A DNA stretch of 64,000 bases, taken from contig CAZHMD010000002.1 of NCBI GenBank assembly GCA_964533735.1, forward strand, positions 124,001 to 188,000, written 5' to 3'. The DNA comes from UBA6107 sp964533735. Lineage in GTDB: Bacteria; Chloroflexota; Anaerolineae; Anaerolineales; Anaerolineaceae. The notes under the pieces are model-generated. The model saw nothing but the letters and a program-made list of their open reading frames with translations. It was not told where the DNA came from and searched no databases. Shown here in pieces: positions 7,824 to 15,953 of the stretch; position 1 is the stretch's first letter, and the number at the start of each line of letters is the position of its first letter. A program made the position numbers and the translations under genes.

Positions 7824-9284
7824 CTATCGTATATTGAGTATTTCATTGATGACACTCCTCACAACAGTCTCCACATCCAACGGAGAGACCGAAGATACCG
7901 GTCCTCCAGGCTGCATGGCTGCTATTGGCGGAGTGGACAATTCGTAGGCTAAACGCTTTACATTAAATAAATGGTACGTGGTTATATTATCTCCGGTGAT
8001 GGAACCCCCAACACCACCTGCACCCAGTGTCAGTGATGGCATTACACCTGTGGTCAACCCGATGGCACCCAGGGTACCCATAGTGTTCACAGCGATGCGG
8101 AAGACCGGTTTTTCCAATCCGAACGCCATGATCACTTTCTGATCGGTAGCATGGATGATGAGGCTGTGCCCGCGCCCGCCGAATTGGATCAATTCAATAC
8201 AACGTTCGCAGCCGCTTTCCCAATCTGAGGCGATGTACCAGCCCATAACAGTGGTAAGTTTTTCACGTGAGAGCGGCTCATCCTTTCCGACACTCTCCAA
8301 TGGGCAAACTAAAATGCGCGTGTCTCTGGGTACGCTGATTCCCGCCATGGCTGCCAGGTAGATTGCCGGTTTCCCCACAGTCGCGGTGTTCATCGCGCCA
8401 TCGTCATGGAAGAGTAGGGTGCGCAAACGTTGAGATTCTTCGCGATTGGTGAAAAATGCACCTTCCTGCTTCATTAACTTCATCAGGCGTTCTGCAATAG
8501 GGGCATCTGCAATGACTGCCTGTTCAGTGGCGCAAATGGTTGAACAATCAAACGCTTTGCTGGCGACAATGTAACGGGCAGCTTTTTCAATGTCAGCAGA
8601 ACGGTCAACGTAAACCGGTACGTTACCCGGTCCTACGCCATAGGCAGGCTTGCCGGTTGAGTGCGCTGCCCGAACCATGGGAGTGCCGCCAGTGGCCAGG
8701 ATAATAGCGGTGTACTTGTGGCTCATCAATTCCTGGGAGCCCTGAAGCGAGATCTGACGCATGCAGGAAATCAATCCTTTAGGTGCGCCGTTTTCTTCCG
8801 CGGCTCGCGCCATCAGTGACGCGGCTTCGTAACAGCATTTAGCGGCGGACGGATGCGGAGCGATGACGATGGCATCTCGGGCTTTTACTGCGATGAGGAT
8901 CTTGTAGATCACTGTTGAGGTGGGGTTGGTACTGGGAGTGAGTGCAGCCACAACACCCATAGGCCAGGCAATATCAAAAATTCTTTTCTTTTCGTCAACA
9001 GCGATAACACCGACTGTTTTTATATTACGGATGCTTTCCCACACTGACCTGGCAGCAAATTCATTTTTCAGTTTTTTGTGTTCAGGCACACCGTAACCAG
9101 TCTCTTCAAACGCCATACGGCCAAGCCTTTCAGAGGCGTCAAACGCCGCCTGAGCCATAGCTGCGCAAACGCGGTCCACCTCTTCCTGCGTGGCTTTTGC
9201 CCAGGATTGCCATGCATTAAATGCCTCGACAGCCAGGGTTCTGGCTTCTTGAATCGAGAGCAGGTCGCGGTCAAATTCTGACAT
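7824..9284 (-). CDS. CoA-acylating aldehyde dehydrogenase (PduP/EutE-like)
   Basis: 486 residues of the NAD- and CoA-dependent acylating aldehyde dehydrogenase family that serves as the signature-step enzyme of catabolic microcompartments (aldehyde + CoA + NAD+ to acyl-CoA + NADH). The catalytic Cys lies in FDCSTICATEQAV (about residues 244-256), with the nucleotide-binding stretch ALTPSTNPTSTVIYK earlier. After a Pro/Gly/Ser linker (QPGGPVSSVSP) the protein ends in an amphipathic helix, LDVETVVRSVINEILNIR, which looks like a C-terminal encapsulation peptide. With DeoC in the same operon, acetaldehyde is the natural substrate. Confidence 0.93.
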   Translation of the reverse strand: MSEFDRDLLSIQEARTLAVEAFNAWQSWAKATQEEVDRVCAAMAQAAFDASERLGRMAFEETGYGVPEHKKLKNEFAARSVWESIRNIKTVGVIAVDEKKRIFDIAWPMGVVAALTPSTNPTSTVIYKILIAVKARDAIVIAPHPSAAKCCYEAASLMARAAEENGAPKGLISCMRQISLQGSQELMSHKYTAIILATGGTPMVRAAHSTGKPAYGVGPGNVPVYVDRSADIEKAARYIVASKAFDCSTICATEQAVIADAPIAERLMKLMKQEGAFFTNREESQRLRTLLFHDDGAMNTATVGKPAIYLAAMAGISVPRDTRILVCPLESVGKDEPLSREKLTTVMGWYIASDWESGCERCIELIQFGGRGHSLIIHATDQKVIMAFGLEKPVFRIAVNTMGTLGAIGLTTGVMPSLTLGAGGVGGSITGDNITTYHLFNVKRLAYELSTPPIAAMQPGGPVSSVSPLDVETVVRSVINEILNIR

Positions 9285-9294
9285 AACAGCTCAA

Positions 9295-9585
9295 TTAATC
9301 CTTCCGAAACACAATCTTGCCTTCAATTTCCAGAGAATCGATCATCGCCATAATGACAGCATCCACGGGAGTGTCTTTGGTGATGTTGGTCTGGCGTGCA
9401 CTGGAGCCGCTTGCAGTGAGCACCAGATCCCCTACGCCGGCATCTACGGTATCAATGGCAACATACGGTTTACCGAAAGCAGCCCCGAATTCATCAGCCT
9501 GGCGGACGATCAGCAATTTACGTCCGACTAACTTATCATCCTTGATTGTAGAAACCGTTGTGCCGACCACACGGGCGATTAGCAT
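9295..9585 (-). CDS. BMC-P shell pentamer protein (EutN/CcmL family)
   Basis: 96 residues with the family start MLIARVVGTTVSTIK, the strand KLLIVRQ, YVAIDTVDAGVGDLVLT and the ending VIMAMIDSLEIE. It lies between deoC and the aldehyde dehydrogenase gene, apart from the two other pentamer genes at the operon end. A clear ribosome site (GAGGAG) precedes the ATG. Confidence 0.93.
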   Translation of the reverse strand: MLIARVVGTTVSTIKDDKLVGRKLLIVRQADEFGAAFGKPYVAIDTVDAGVGDLVLTASGSSARQTNITKDTPVDAVIMAMIDSLEIEGKIVFRKD

Positions 9586-9599
9586 AATTTACTCCTCGT

Positions 9600-10523
9600 T
9601 CAATAACCTTTCACAGGGGCAGGTTCCCCTGGTTTTGGTTCAGCAGCACCCGCTTGAATGATCTTGACTCCAGCACTGGCACCTATACGCGTAGCGCCCG
9701 CTGCTACTAGAGCTTCCGCATCTTCGTGGGTGTGAATTCCACCAGAGGCTTTCACACCGATGGTAGGGCCAACGGTCTTGCGCATCAATTCAATATCGTG
9801 CACAGTAGCACCGCCACCAGAAAAACCAGTGGAGGTCTTCACATAATCCGCGCCAGCTTCCTTTGCCAACAAACAGGCGATTACTTTTTCTTCATCAGTG
9901 AGCAGCGCAGTTTCGATGATCACTTTCACGAGTGCACCGGCGGCGTGAGCGGTCTCCACCACACCGCGGATGTCCTTTGCCACAAGCTCAGATTCACCTG
10001 CCTTGAGGGCACCGATATTTAGCACCATGTCGATCTCGGTGGCACCGTTATCCAATGCGTTACGTGTTTCAAATACTTTCACTTCAGTGGAGGTGGCTCC
10101 AAGAGGAAAGCCGATGACTGTGCACACTTTTACATCTGAATCCCGCAGCAGGTCAGCACAAAGCTTCACATGAGTTGGATTAACACACACTGATGCGAAA
10201 TGGTACTTACGCGCTTCAAAACAGAGTTGGGCAATTTTGTCAGAGGTGGCGTCCGGTTTCAACAGTGTATGGTCTATCATCCCCGCCAGGGATACATCTT
10301 CTGGAATGACACCTACCGTGGAGGTTAACCTTTCGGCGCCGGCACTGACCACGTGACCGGCATTGTCAAAACAGGTCTTTACCTTAACACCATTGGCGAC
10401 TTCCACCACACAGGTGGCACCTGAAGGAGCATCAAAATTAGCCTCCTGCTCCATCATTGCCAGCAGTACCTCGCGGGTAATAATTTCTACCAGTATTTCT
10501 ATCTTTTTGGCATCCAGGGGCAT
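9600..10523 (-). CDS. deoC: Deoxyribose-phosphate aldolase with N-terminal targeting helix
   Basis: 307 residues. DeoC cleaves 2-deoxyribose-5-phosphate to glyceraldehyde-3-phosphate and acetaldehyde. The aldolase core (about 95-290) has the Schiff-base Lys in YVKTSTGFSGGGAT, the second Lys in GVKASGGI and the catalytic Asp in EIDMVLNIGAL. Ordinary DeoC is about 220-260 residues; here an extra N-terminal part of roughly 80 residues starts with an amphipathic helix (DAKKIEILVEIITREVLLAMM), followed by a beta-rich linker, which fits an encapsulation peptide. I start at the ATG at 10523, which overlaps the rpiB-like stop by one base (TGATG) and has an AGGAGGG site; the longer frame to 10619 is within that gene. 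Ends in a short Pro-rich tail. Confidence 0.94.
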   Translation of the reverse strand: MPLDAKKIEILVEIITREVLLAMMEQEANFDAPSGATCVVEVANGVKVKTCFDNAGHVVSAGAERLTSTVGVIPEDVSLAGMIDHTLLKPDATSDKIAQLCFEARKYHFASVCVNPTHVKLCADLLRDSDVKVCTVIGFPLGATSTEVKVFETRNALDNGATEIDMVLNIGALKAGESELVAKDIRGVVETAHAAGALVKVIIETALLTDEEKVIACLLAKEAGADYVKTSTGFSGGGATVHDIELMRKTVGPTIGVKASGGIHTHEDAEALVAAGATRIGASAGVKIIQAGAAEPKPGEPAPVKGY

Positions 10524-11131
10524 CAGCTTTTGCCCTCCTTTGCATAACTCTTTTCGATGGAGATGATCTTCTCCACACGCTTGGCATGTCTCCCCCCGGC
10601 GAAATCCGTAGCCAGCCATGTTTTTAGGATTTGTTTTGCCAGGTTGACACCGATTAAGCCCGCACCTAACGTGAGAACATTGGCATCGTTATGCTCGCGG
10701 CTGTTTACTGCAGTTGCGTAGTCGTAGCACATGGCTGCGCGAATTCCGGGGACTTTATTGGCGCTAATACAGGATCCGATGCCGGCACCGTCTATCACTA
10801 CACCCCGCCATGCCAAACCATCAACAACGAGTTTGGAAACAGCCAGGGCGATGTCCGGGTAATCCACAGCCTCCTTGGTATTCGTTCCACAGTCAATCGT
10901 GTTGTAGCCAAGTTCGGTTAATTCGTTCTTCAGGATACCTTTTAAGTCAACTCCGCCATGATCAGAGCCAATGGCAACTGTTCTTTTCTCGGGCGAAGGC
11001 TCTGCCGGTAATGACACCGGGCTTTGTTTGGGGGATTCTAAGGGGGTTTGAGATGGTTTTGCACTCCCCAACACCTGTTGGACAGTCTTCGAAATGATTT
11101 GGTGAAGTTCGTCGTCTGAAAGGATCTGCAT
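10523..11131 (-). CDS. RpiB/LacAB-type sugar-phosphate isomerase with targeting helix
   Basis: 202 residues. An N-terminal amphipathic helix (DDELHQIISKTVQQVLG) and a Pro/Ser-rich linker (to about residue 47) precede a full RpiB domain (about 50-195), which fits microcompartment targeting. Conserved elements are GSDHGG, the DYPDIA block, REHNDANVL and GGRHAKRV. The Cys that acts as base in E. coli-type RpiB (CGTGVG) is replaced: here the segment reads DGAGIGSCISANK, with Asp at that place and Ala for Thr. Either another residue does the proton transfer or the substrate differs. First gene of the operon. Confidence 0.88.
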   Translation of the reverse strand: MQILSDDELHQIISKTVQQVLGSAKPSQTPLESPKQSPVSLPAEPSPEKRTVAIGSDHGGVDLKGILKNELTELGYNTIDCGTNTKEAVDYPDIALAVSKLVVDGLAWRGVVIDGAGIGSCISANKVPGIRAAMCYDYATAVNSREHNDANVLTLGAGLIGVNLAKQILKTWLATDFAGGRHAKRVEKIISIEKSYAKEGKS

Positions 11132-11181
11132 CCGGACCGAGCTCCCTACTTGACGAAACGCTAAAAAAGTTGGATAATCTA

Positions 11182-11205
11182 ACTGGTAGTGACCACATTA
11201 CCAGT
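11182..11205. promoter_or_regulatory. Operator-like inverted repeat in the divergent BMC/GntR region
   Basis: ACTGGTA (11182-11188) and TACCAGT (11199-11205) form a perfect 7-bp inverted repeat; inside it TGGTagtgACCA (11184-11195) is a second, smaller dyad. The GT-N-AC pattern suits GntR-family operators. It lies between the microcompartment operon and the gntR gene. A TATAAT at 11214-11219 could be the gntR -10 element, with the dyad then covering the -35 region. Confidence 0.6.
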
Positions 11206-11236
11206 CACAGGAATATAATACCACTTCAAAAAACAA

Positions 11237-11974
11237 ATGTCAAGAACAATCGATCCGTATAACGCACTACCCAAATATTATCAACTAGCTTCCATTTTAC
11301 GTCAAAAGATCGATGATGGCGAATGGGAACCGCGTTCTCCTATCCCCTCTGAGCGACAGTTGGAGCAGCTATATAACATCAGCCGCACAACAATCCGAGA
11401 GGCAGTTGACCACCTTGTCCGCCAGGGGTTCCTCTACCGGGAACACGGCCGGGGAACTTTTGTCTCTCCGCAAAAACTCCAGAAGGGTTTGATGGAATTG
11501 ACTAGTTTTTCCGAAGATCTGCTCAAACGGGGGATCACTCCTGGTCAGGTTATCCGGGACATGTCACGGATTGTGCCTGCGCCGAACATTCTTCAACGTC
11601 TGGAACTCGCTGCTGGCACTGAGGTACTGCGCATCCAGCGTATCCGCCTTGGCGACCAGGTTCCGATCGGGTTACAGACTTCATTTATCGCATTAAGCAA
11701 GGAACAAAATATCACCCGTGAAGAAATGGAAACTGCCGGATCGCTCTACCGCATTCTCCAGGAGAAATTCGGCATTATCCCCACGGAAGCCGATGAAACG
11801 CTGGAAGTAACACTTGCCACACCGGAAGAAGCGACATTGTTACAGATCGAAGCCGGTGCGCCTCTGCTCCTGAATGAGCGACTGCTGTTTTCACAAAATC
11901 GCACACCGGTGGAATTCGTAAAAATTCTCTACCGTGGAGACCGATACCAATATTACGTCAGGTTATCCCGTTAA
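11237..11974 (+). CDS. GntR-family regulator with UTRA effector domain
   Basis: 245 residues. N-terminal winged helix-turn-helix of the GntR type (residues 10-75: YYQLASILRQKIDDGEW, IPSERQLEQLYNISRTTIRE, LVRQGFLYREHGRGTFV) and a C-terminal UTRA domain (about 95-240) that usually binds sugar phosphates or related metabolites. It is transcribed divergently from the microcompartment operon, so it is the obvious candidate for its regulator, perhaps responding to deoxyribose- or ribose-phosphate. The ATG has no clear ribosome site and a possible start of transcription only about 10 bases upstream, so the mRNA may be nearly leaderless. Confidence 0.92.
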   Translation: MSRTIDPYNALPKYYQLASILRQKIDDGEWEPRSPIPSERQLEQLYNISRTTIREAVDHLVRQGFLYREHGRGTFVSPQKLQKGLMELTSFSEDLLKRGITPGQVIRDMSRIVPAPNILQRLELAAGTEVLRIQRIRLGDQVPIGLQTSFIALSKEQNITREEMETAGSLYRILQEKFGIIPTEADETLEVTLATPEEATLLQIEAGAPLLLNERLLFSQNRTPVEFVKILYRGDRYQYYVRLSR

Positions 11975-11985
11975 TTAAAGTGAAA

Positions 11986-14112
11986 TCAGGGTTGGAGTTT
12001 TTCAGATCCCACTATATAAACGATAAAGTCACGCCCCGGCACAGGATTGGTATGGTAAGACTGGAAACCATCCGGGTAGACGGCGAGCAATTTTTCCATA
12101 CTGGCCAGGTCATCAGCTTTGATAAAGAATAGTTTGGTCCCCGGATGATCCAATGTAGTCCCCAGGTCATCAGCCCACAATTCAAAATCACGATCAATAT
12201 ACCCAGCCTGCATGGCCACCAACCGGGTATCGACCCAATGCGGAACAGACAGTACCCACACGTTTTCGACGCTGCCAAATGAACTGGTGAAATCCTTTAC
12301 CACCTCGCTCATCTGGCTCGAATTCCACGTGGATTTCCGATAAACGTCTGGATATTGAACTAAAGCTGAATCGTAATTCAGGTTCGCCGAGAATATGATC
12401 ACTATCAGCGCAAACAACACAACCAATGTCTTATTGGCAACCAGACCGGCTTTTGACCAGAGAGTACACAATAACGATTCGAGAGCCAGGGCTGCAAGCA
12501 GGAATATCGGGATCATCGCACCACCTGCGCGGCTCTGTGACGGGTTCTCTGCAGGAAAAGCCAACGAGAGTATTGAAGGCAGCATCAATAAAGGAATGGA
12601 TACCAGCAGGAAGAGATCCAGCCAGGAGCGTGTGCGCAGCCAGCGCAACACCGCGAGGACGAAACCCAGGAAGTACAAAGCTGCTGAGAAAATATCCAAT
12701 GAAGGTCTGCCTATCACCGAGATCACCCAGGCGGTACCTGATTTCCAAAATGGCATCACCATGGCATTCCCCAGGTTTTTCATGAAAACCAGGAAGACAT
12801 TATCCGCCAGCGGTACTTCAATCGAAGAGATTCGAGAAAGCGTACGGCCACTAAAGAATTGGGGGTATTCCATTGCGTAGCGGAACAGTGGAAGAAAAAC
12901 AACAAAAGCAAATAAAGCGGTCAACAAAAATGCCCAACCTGCGCTCCGTGCCTGTTGGTTGAACCTGTGATAAGCCATGTATATGAACATCCCTATTAAC
13001 AGGACGAACGGAACGATGCGGAAGGCTGTATACCCCAATAATCCAGCACCCAGGAACAAACCACTCAGGATAAAATCATTGCGGCTGGAGCGCCGCAGAC
13101 CTCGCAGGAAATAATATAGCGTTGGTGCCGTGAAAACCGGGGTCAAGACAAGGCGCATACCGGCACGGGCGATAATGTTTGGCCAGGCAGCAAATCCCAG
13201 CAGCAGCATGAAGAACAATCCAGTCCAGCGTGTGCCTACTTCACAACCAAGTTTGTAAACATAAACAAGAGAAACTAAGAATGCCAGTGCCATCCCCAGT
13301 TTAAGTGTGAAAAAGTTCATTCCGGTGCCAAAAACCTTAACCAACATGGCAGATAAATAGAAATGTATTGGTTCGCGGCCGCCATTAGAGGCAAAGAAGA
13401 TCATCGAATCACCATTTAAGATATGGTTGATGTCGCGCAATTTCTCCGCATGGTCACTTGTCATTTCCAGGGGAAGCGTACTGAGTTGGTGCAGGTGAAA
13501 GTATGCTGCAACGCAGAATGCACCGAACAGAAGCAGTTTCCATGGGTCAATTCGGACACAGAAGACCGGGTTTTGAATAAATTGAATCACCTCTTGCCGC
13601 AATCCGGGTAAATCCAGGCGACTTTGGGGTATCCAGAATGCATAAACACCTGTAACGATGGATGTTATCCAGAGGAACACATTTAGCCCTGTGAATTTAT
13701 TCCCGCCAAGGGTGAGGAAAGCCAAAAGAAGCGATGCAACAAAAATAAAGAAGGGAACTCGCCTGACAGAAAGTTGAAATACCTGCAAGTCACTAACTTT
13801 ACGCGGTACAAATTGCCATTCACCCGTGCGGACTGCAAATAGGAGGATCCCTGCAGCCGCGAGATATAGAAAAACACCCAGCAGAAAACTATTGCTCAGT
13901 GGGTTTAGTGTGAACTGACCTGCGACAGCCACCAGGAATGCCAGCAGCGATTTCCATGGGAGTGTCCCCCTCACAAGGATTACTTTCTCCTGTTTTTCTT
14001 CATGGATCGTGGAATCAATAGGAGTATTCTCTACAGGGGTGCGAAATTTTTTCCATGCCCTGCGCAGGTTAAGTTTTTCTTTTAAGAGGTCAAGTAAACT
14101 GGGCTCTTCCAT
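11986..14112 (-). CDS. Polytopic membrane glycosyltransferase (GT39/ArnT/PMT-like)
   Basis: 708 residues. A cytoplasmic N-terminal stretch of about 50 residues is followed by some 13 hydrophobic helices and a soluble C-terminal domain of about 130 residues outside the membrane. An acidic motif in the first outer loop (PLEMTSDHAEKL) and the aromatic outer loop after FFASNGGREPIHFYLS fit the GT-C fold of lipid-linked sugar transferases such as PMT and ArnT. It would transfer sugars from polyprenyl-phosphate donors to proteins or lipids at the outer face. It is 18 bases downstream of a methyltransferase gene on the same strand. Confidence 0.8.
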   Translation of the reverse strand: MEEPSLLDLLKEKLNLRRAWKKFRTPVENTPIDSTIHEEKQEKVILVRGTLPWKSLLAFLVAVAGQFTLNPLSNSFLLGVFLYLAAAGILLFAVRTGEWQFVPRKVSDLQVFQLSVRRVPFFIFVASLLLAFLTLGGNKFTGLNVFLWITSIVTGVYAFWIPQSRLDLPGLRQEVIQFIQNPVFCVRIDPWKLLLFGAFCVAAYFHLHQLSTLPLEMTSDHAEKLRDINHILNGDSMIFFASNGGREPIHFYLSAMLVKVFGTGMNFFTLKLGMALAFLVSLVYVYKLGCEVGTRWTGLFFMLLLGFAAWPNIIARAGMRLVLTPVFTAPTLYYFLRGLRRSSRNDFILSGLFLGAGLLGYTAFRIVPFVLLIGMFIYMAYHRFNQQARSAGWAFLLTALFAFVVFLPLFRYAMEYPQFFSGRTLSRISSIEVPLADNVFLVFMKNLGNAMVMPFWKSGTAWVISVIGRPSLDIFSAALYFLGFVLAVLRWLRTRSWLDLFLLVSIPLLMLPSILSLAFPAENPSQSRAGGAMIPIFLLAALALESLLCTLWSKAGLVANKTLVVLFALIVIIFSANLNYDSALVQYPDVYRKSTWNSSQMSEVVKDFTSSFGSVENVWVLSVPHWVDTRLVAMQAGYIDRDFELWADDLGTTLDHPGTKLFFIKADDLASMEKLLAVYPDGFQSYHTNPVPGRDFIVYIVGSEKLQP

Positions 14113-14130
14113 TGAATTATCCTGGAAATG

Positions 14131-14955
14131 TTATTTACGCCTGGTAATAAAAAAAGTGTATGCGCCTTGGGATTGTATTGATGCTTCGTTGTAACATCGC
14201 CTGGTCATTTTTCCCACGCACACCAAGTTCCAGCGGCTCGGAATGAGGATCCAGCGGTTAAAAACCTTTTTGGTTAGAAGTGAAGGCAGCCCGAGATAAT
14301 GACCCCATTCGAGTATTTGTAAAGACCTTGGTGAAAAATAATGCCACCAGTCCACCAGTTCGAAACCTGCTTCTTCCAGCCGGCGCATCCAGGTTTCGGG
14401 ATTATCACAATGGTGGTGTCGTGAAATCTTGTTGAAAATTCTCCTATATGCATCTCCGAATTTTTGCAGACGGATGCGATCAAAGAAATTGCTAATGGCT
14501 AAATTCGGGAGGAATTGGTGATTAGGAACACAAAAAACGAATGGGGCACCGGACTTTAACACTCGGGCAACTTCGGCTAGTACCGGCTCGAGATCAGGGA
14601 TATGTTCAAGCACGGAATTGCTCACTGCGCTGCTGAAATGACCATCTTCAAACGGCAGAGTATCACCGCTGCCTTTAATCAACGTAAGGTAAGCTCCTGA
14701 TTTTACCGCCTGGCGTAGAGGTTCATCCCAGGGGTCAATGCCCACATCCAACGGGTAGTTAAATGCCAACGAAGCAAAATGTCCATCTCCGCAGCCGAGA
14801 TCAAGAGTGGGAGCGGGCAGGGTAATATTTTCATAAAACCGCGCTTCAACCGCTCGCAGCAACCCGCGGAAGTATGGCAAACTGGATATCTGCTGCCAAA
14901 GATGGTCTTTTTTGCTTTCTGAAGCTTCTACAGGGATGTGTTGGTGTAATGTCAT
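14131..14955 (-). CDS. SAM-dependent class I methyltransferase
   Basis: 274 residues. Motif I is LDLGCGDGHFASLAF (about residue 51) and a later block, SAVSNSVLEHIPDLEPVLAE, matches the Methyltransf_11 type. The C-terminal half carries aromatic and basic segments and one weak hydrophobic stretch. It sits directly upstream of the membrane glycosyltransferase in the same direction, so a role in modifying a cell-surface glycan or lipid carrier is a reasonable inference. Substrate unknown. Confidence 0.85.
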   Translation of the reverse strand: MTLHQHIPVEASESKKDHLWQQISSLPYFRGLLRAVEARFYENITLPAPTLDLGCGDGHFASLAFNYPLDVGIDPWDEPLRQAVKSGAYLTLIKGSGDTLPFEDGHFSSAVSNSVLEHIPDLEPVLAEVARVLKSGAPFVFCVPNHQFLPNLAISNFFDRIRLQKFGDAYRRIFNKISRHHHCDNPETWMRRLEEAGFELVDWWHYFSPRSLQILEWGHYLGLPSLLTKKVFNRWILIPSRWNLVCVGKMTRRCYNEASIQSQGAYTFFITRRK

Positions 14956-15049
14956 TAACGGGCTTCCCCAATGAATTCTGAGAATCTTGCCGGCGGCGGG
15001 TCCTCGCGATTACCGCACAGTTCGTACCTATTATAAGCGACCCTGACAA

Positions 15050-15079
15050 ATAAAAGAGCCCCTGGGATCCCAGGGGCTC
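15050..15079 (-). terminator. Rho-independent terminator
   Basis: GAGCCCCTGG (15056-15065) and CCAGGGGCTC (15070-15079) form a perfect 10-bp stem with a GATC loop; on the minus strand it is followed by TTTTATTT. It terminates the DAK2-like gene upstream. Confidence 0.88.
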
Positions 15080-15094
15080 AGGTTGTAAGTAAGG

Positions 15095-15820
15095 TTACCT
15101 GGAGGTCATTTTACTTAATGCTTGGAGCAGTGTGTTCGCCACCAGCGTGCCGGATTGCGCGCGTGCTGGTGTGGAGTTCATCTTACTGGAAGAAACAACC
15201 GCGTTCAGGATCGCATCCAGGTTGCTGCGCCCGGCTTTCTTTGCCTGGGCGAAAGCCATGCCAGCATTAAGGAGTTGACCCATATCGATCTGTCCCTGCT
15301 GACCGGATTGCGCTCCAGTTCCACTGCCGGTGAGACCACCAAGGAGTGAACCAAGAAGGTCACCACCTGCTCCTGAAGATTGACCCTGTGGCGCAGCCGC
15401 GCCGCCGCCCAGCAAAGTTTCAATCAAACTCCCGCCTACATTGGATGGTGTTTGGCTTTGGGGGGTAACCGTGTTCCCGGCGCCCAGAAGAGTCTGGATG
15501 AGCGTCATGGCGTTATCGGGAGTAACCTGTTTAACATTTCCCAATTTCGCCGAAGCATCCTTAAGGTTTTCGGCGTAGATTTGGGCTGAACCACTCGAGG
15601 AGGTTTGTCGGAGGAGTTGGCTGGCATACGCCAACTGGTCGGCAGGAGATGCGTTACTCCTTTCCTTCATCGCCCGGGTAATGACGTTAAAGATCTCAAC
15701 CATATGATCTCCATGGTCCTGGTTGTAATCATCCGCCTTGTTTAAAGCGGTCTGATTTTTTGCCATGGTTTTTTGGACTGCACCAAATAATTTGTATAAG
15801 TCAATTGCTGAAGTGGGCAT
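15095..15820 (-). CDS. DAK2/DhaL-like N-terminal domain with Gly-rich tail
   Basis: 241 residues. The N-terminal third has the spacing of a DAK2 (DhaL) nucleotide-binding motif, here YNQDHGDHM near residue 30, but only part of that fold can be present. The central part is low in complexity, rich in Gly, Ser, Gln and Ala, and contains three imperfect copies of a LIxTLLGxG unit (about 110-165). The C-terminal 60 residues are helical. The start is the ATG at 15820, with AGAGGAAA in front; a longer frame to 15970 would run into the divergent padR gene. Function unknown; no partner kinase gene is near. Confidence 0.65.
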   Translation of the reverse strand: MPTSAIDLYKLFGAVQKTMAKNQTALNKADDYNQDHGDHMVEIFNVITRAMKERSNASPADQLAYASQLLRQTSSSGSAQIYAENLKDASAKLGNVKQVTPDNAMTLIQTLLGAGNTVTPQSQTPSNVGGSLIETLLGGGAAAPQGQSSGAGGDLLGSLLGGLTGSGTGAQSGQQGQIDMGQLLNAGMAFAQAKKAGRSNLDAILNAVVSSSKMNSTPARAQSGTLVANTLLQALSKMTSR

Positions 15821-15953
15821 AGTTTCCTCTTTTCGTAAAGAATATAAATTTATTGTAGCACAAATAGAATTCCTAAAATATGAAGACTGGTGTGTAGTTT
15901 GACAATGTATCGGTCGGATGATATACTTTGAATATTCAATTATTGAGTACGTT

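Noticed and set aside
15930..15946. GAATATTCAATTATTGA before padR, with a one-mismatch copy at 42576-42592 before the hydroxylase operon
   Set aside because: Two AT-rich 17-mers with one mismatch can arise by chance in 64 kb; the second copy is far upstream of the promoter found there. Not enough to claim a shared operator.
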